A stretch of 6,418 bases of DNA, from the NCBI RefSeq assembly GCF_001424185.1, contig NZ_LMOM01000066.1:1-6418 (forward strand), given 5' to 3'. A program made the translations under genes and the position numbers. This document shows, piece by piece, positions 5,498 to 6,418 of this stretch. The stretch comes from Deinococcus sp. Leaf326. GTDB lineage: Bacteria > Deinococcota > Deinococci > Deinococcales > Deinococcaceae. The notes beneath the pieces are model-generated. The model did not search any database, was not told the origin of the DNA, and was given only the letters and a program-made list of their open reading frames with translations. Position 1 is the first letter of the stretch; the number at the start of each line of letters is the position of its first letter.

Positions 5498-5584
5498 TCA
5501 TGGCTCTGCCCTCCTCAGGGTGTCGGCCGTGAATTGTCCCGCCTCCTGCCAGATGCCCCAGAGTGCGGCCGCCTGGCGCTCCAT
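5498..5584 (-). CDS. Doubtful 28-aa ORF downstream of a promoter-like sequence
   Basis: The product would be MERQAAALWGIWQEAG followed by QFTADTLRRAEP, a plausible helix with two Trp. AAGGAG directly abuts the ATG, too close for a normal ribosome site. It follows the promoter-like pair at 5649-5676 by about 60 bases. The Trp spacing does not match the A/B/C pattern, so kinship with that family is not supported; it could be a remnant or no gene at all. Confidence 0.2.
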   Translation of the reverse strand: MERQAAALWGIWQEAGQFTADTLRRAEP

Positions 5585-5648
5585 CTCCTTGAACGATGTG
5601 GACTTCTTCCAACACCCCGCTGACGCGTGATGGGGTGAAACTCCGGCG

Positions 5649-5676
5649 ATAGTAGCTGCCGGCTCTCCAGCGTCAA
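5649..5676 (-). promoter_or_regulatory. Sigma-70-like promoter pointing toward paralogue B
   Basis: On the minus strand TTGACG (5671-5676) and TACTAT (5649-5654) are separated by 16 bp, a near-consensus -35/-10 pair and the best full promoter in the window. The start would be near 5642. It could drive the 28-aa ORF or read into the B-A-C array from about 220 bp upstream. Confidence 0.4.
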
Positions 5677-5819
5677 TACCTTTGGATGGAGTGACCGGGC
5701 AACTGGCAGCGAGGTCCAAGCACTGGGTTTCTATCGCGCAGATCGTCTCCTCCCCTGTCCTTGGCCGCGTGCTAGGTTCTGTAGGCCAAGGTCGAGTCCT
5801 CACTAACGTTCAGTAGGAT

Positions 5820-6344
5820 TTGTCGCTGTGGCGCGAGGAAATCACTGATGATCAATGGCGGCGGCTTGATCCGTTGTTGCCCCCTCAAATTGGACATGGG
5901 CGGCCATATCTCGACCACCGGCCCATTATCAGCGGAATCATTTGGGTGCTCCGAACGGGGGCACCCTGGCGCGATGTTCCAGAACGCTTCGGCAAGTGGA
6001 CGACGATCCACAGTCGGTTCCGTCGCTGGACAGCCAACGGCATCTGGCAGGGCATTTTCAATGCAGTCCTCCGACACGCCGACCAGAACGGTCAGCTCGA
6101 CTGGTCCAAGCACTTTGTGGATGGCACGGTTATTCGCGCCCATCCGTGCGCCGCAGGTGCACAGGGGGGGCAGGATGAGGCACTTGGACGGTCCCGCGGC
6201 GGATTCGGCACCAAGATTCACTTACGGGCTGAAGGTAATGGGCTCCCCATCGCATTCGTGCTCAGCGGTGGGGAACGGCACGAAGCCCAATTCTTGAAGC
6301 CATTGTTAGAGGCTGCCAAGAACCTTATGCAAAAAGGGGCTTGA
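5820..6344 (+). pseudogene. IS5-family (IS427-type) transposase, 3'-truncated by another IS
   Basis: The first ~165 residues are a typical IS427-group transposase: the N-terminal domain EITDDQWRRLDPLLPP, then GIIWVLRTGAPWRDVPERFG, the first catalytic Asp in FVDGTVIRAHPCAAGA, and GRSRGGFGTKIHL. After LKPLLEA (near 6314) the frame gives KNLMQKGA and stops. The conserved part with the second Asp (usually DRAYD) and the Glu is missing, so the enzyme is inactive. The downstream bases do not restore transposase in either other frame. Instead they encode the end of an opposite-strand transposase, so the gene was interrupted by insertion. The start is TTG (5820-5822), the first start after an in-frame stop at 5814-5816. 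AGGA sits only one base before it; CTG at 5826 would have better spacing. The 3' portion of this gene should lie beyond the second IS if it was a simple insertion. Confidence 0.85.
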
Positions 6345-6417
6345 GATTGTGACAGAGCAGAACACAGGCAGCCAGAAAATGAAACCCGACCAGCGTTGAC
6401 GGCAGCCGTTCGAGGTC
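6325..6417 (-). CDS. C-terminal end of an IS5-like transposase (partial)
   Basis: Reading leftwards from the window edge, 30 residues precede a TAA at 6325-6327: they begin [20 protein letters not shown] and end LKPLFA. The pattern (R/D)-x-E-x-L-P-x-T-x-x-x-x-H/F-L-A followed by hydrophobic residues is what the tail of IS5-family transposases looks like after the catalytic Glu region. The catalytic residues lie outside the window. Its stop is only about 10-16 bases from the point where the other transposase loses its identity, as expected if an IS end lies there. Confidence 0.55.
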   Translation of the reverse strand, partial: DLERLPSTLVGFHFLAACVLLCHNLKPLFA

Positions 6418-6418
6418 T

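Larger units (their letters stand above)
5423..5819. other. 397-bp region between the small-gene array and the IS5-type transposase
   Basis: I see no strong gene. The region contains the B promoter and its direct repeats, a sigma-70-like promoter pointing left (5649-5676), a doubtful 28-aa ORF below it, and, near 5777-5819, the likely left end of the IS5-type element, whose inverted repeat I cannot identify. The 101-aa minus-strand frame running 5803-5498 has a low-complexity, non-protein-like N-terminal half. Confidence 0.5.
5820..6418. mobile_element. Nested insertion sequences (IS inserted into an IS5/IS427-type element)
   Basis: A rightward IS5/IS427-type transposase is broken between about 6309 and 6325 by the end of a leftward IS5-like element that continues past the window. 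TTA (6306-6308) followed by GAGGCTGCCAAG is one possible junction, but GAGGCT also encodes the conserved Glu-Ala of the first transposase, so the exact boundary is open. The left end of the first element is upstream of 5820 and was not resolved; the stated start is a minimum. Confidence 0.6.

Noticed and set aside
5498..5803. 101-aa minus-strand ORF as a full gene
   Set aside because: The first 70 residues are Pro/Ser/Thr-rich with no structure, and a promoter lies inside the frame; only the last 28 residues look protein-like.
6330..6352. Programmed frameshift at AAAAAGGGG joining two transposase ORFs
   Set aside because: The -1 frame stops after a few codons and the +1 frame gives no transposase motifs; the sequence there fits the opposite-strand tail of another IS instead.

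Overview
The window looks like accessory DNA from a Deinococcus-type bacterium. This is inferred from four things: a very large cytoplasmic multi-GAF histidine kinase, high GC in the genes, several -10 boxes sitting directly against ATG codons (leaderless transcription, which is common in Deinococcus), and IS5-like transposases. No rRNA, tRNA or core housekeeping gene is present to fix the species.

Layout, left to right. Bases 3-95 (+) hold the last 30 codons of a reading frame that enters from outside, possibly a transposase. Next are three minus-strand genes, listed here in transcription order. The 1112-residue kinase (4247 to 909) has five GAF domains followed by HisKA and HATPase_c. It is followed 6 bp later by a 97-aa unknown protein (902 to 609) that starts at GTG with its ribosome site overlapping the kinase stop. 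After a 93-bp gap containing a perfect 12-bp palindrome comes a 112-aa helical protein of unknown function (515 to 177). The kinase has no cognate response regulator in the window and no membrane segment, so it probably senses an internal or diffusible signal.

Upstream of the kinase, 4248-4668 has no convincing gene. It contains the leaderless kinase promoter, a sequence resembling an IS end, a perfect 46-bp tandem duplication and a strong hairpin.

Bases 4669-5422 (minus) hold three small genes, called B (5422-5240), A (5140-4931) and C (4869-4669). They encode related 60-69-aa proteins sharing a spaced pattern, W-x7/8-VQxxVT-x16-W, which I do not recognise as a named family. B and A seem to have leaderless promoters; C has a Shine-Dalgarno sequence and probably follows A in one transcript. 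This tandem family is the most interesting feature of the window.

Bases 5423-5819 contain a direct repeat over the B promoter, one further minus-strand promoter-like sequence and a doubtful 28-aa ORF. From 5820 an IS5/IS427-type transposase runs rightwards. It is cut off after about 165 residues, where the C-terminal end of a second, opposite-facing IS5-like transposase begins. The kinase genes and the small-gene array therefore lie beside an IS-into-IS insertion, and possibly between mobile elements on both sides.
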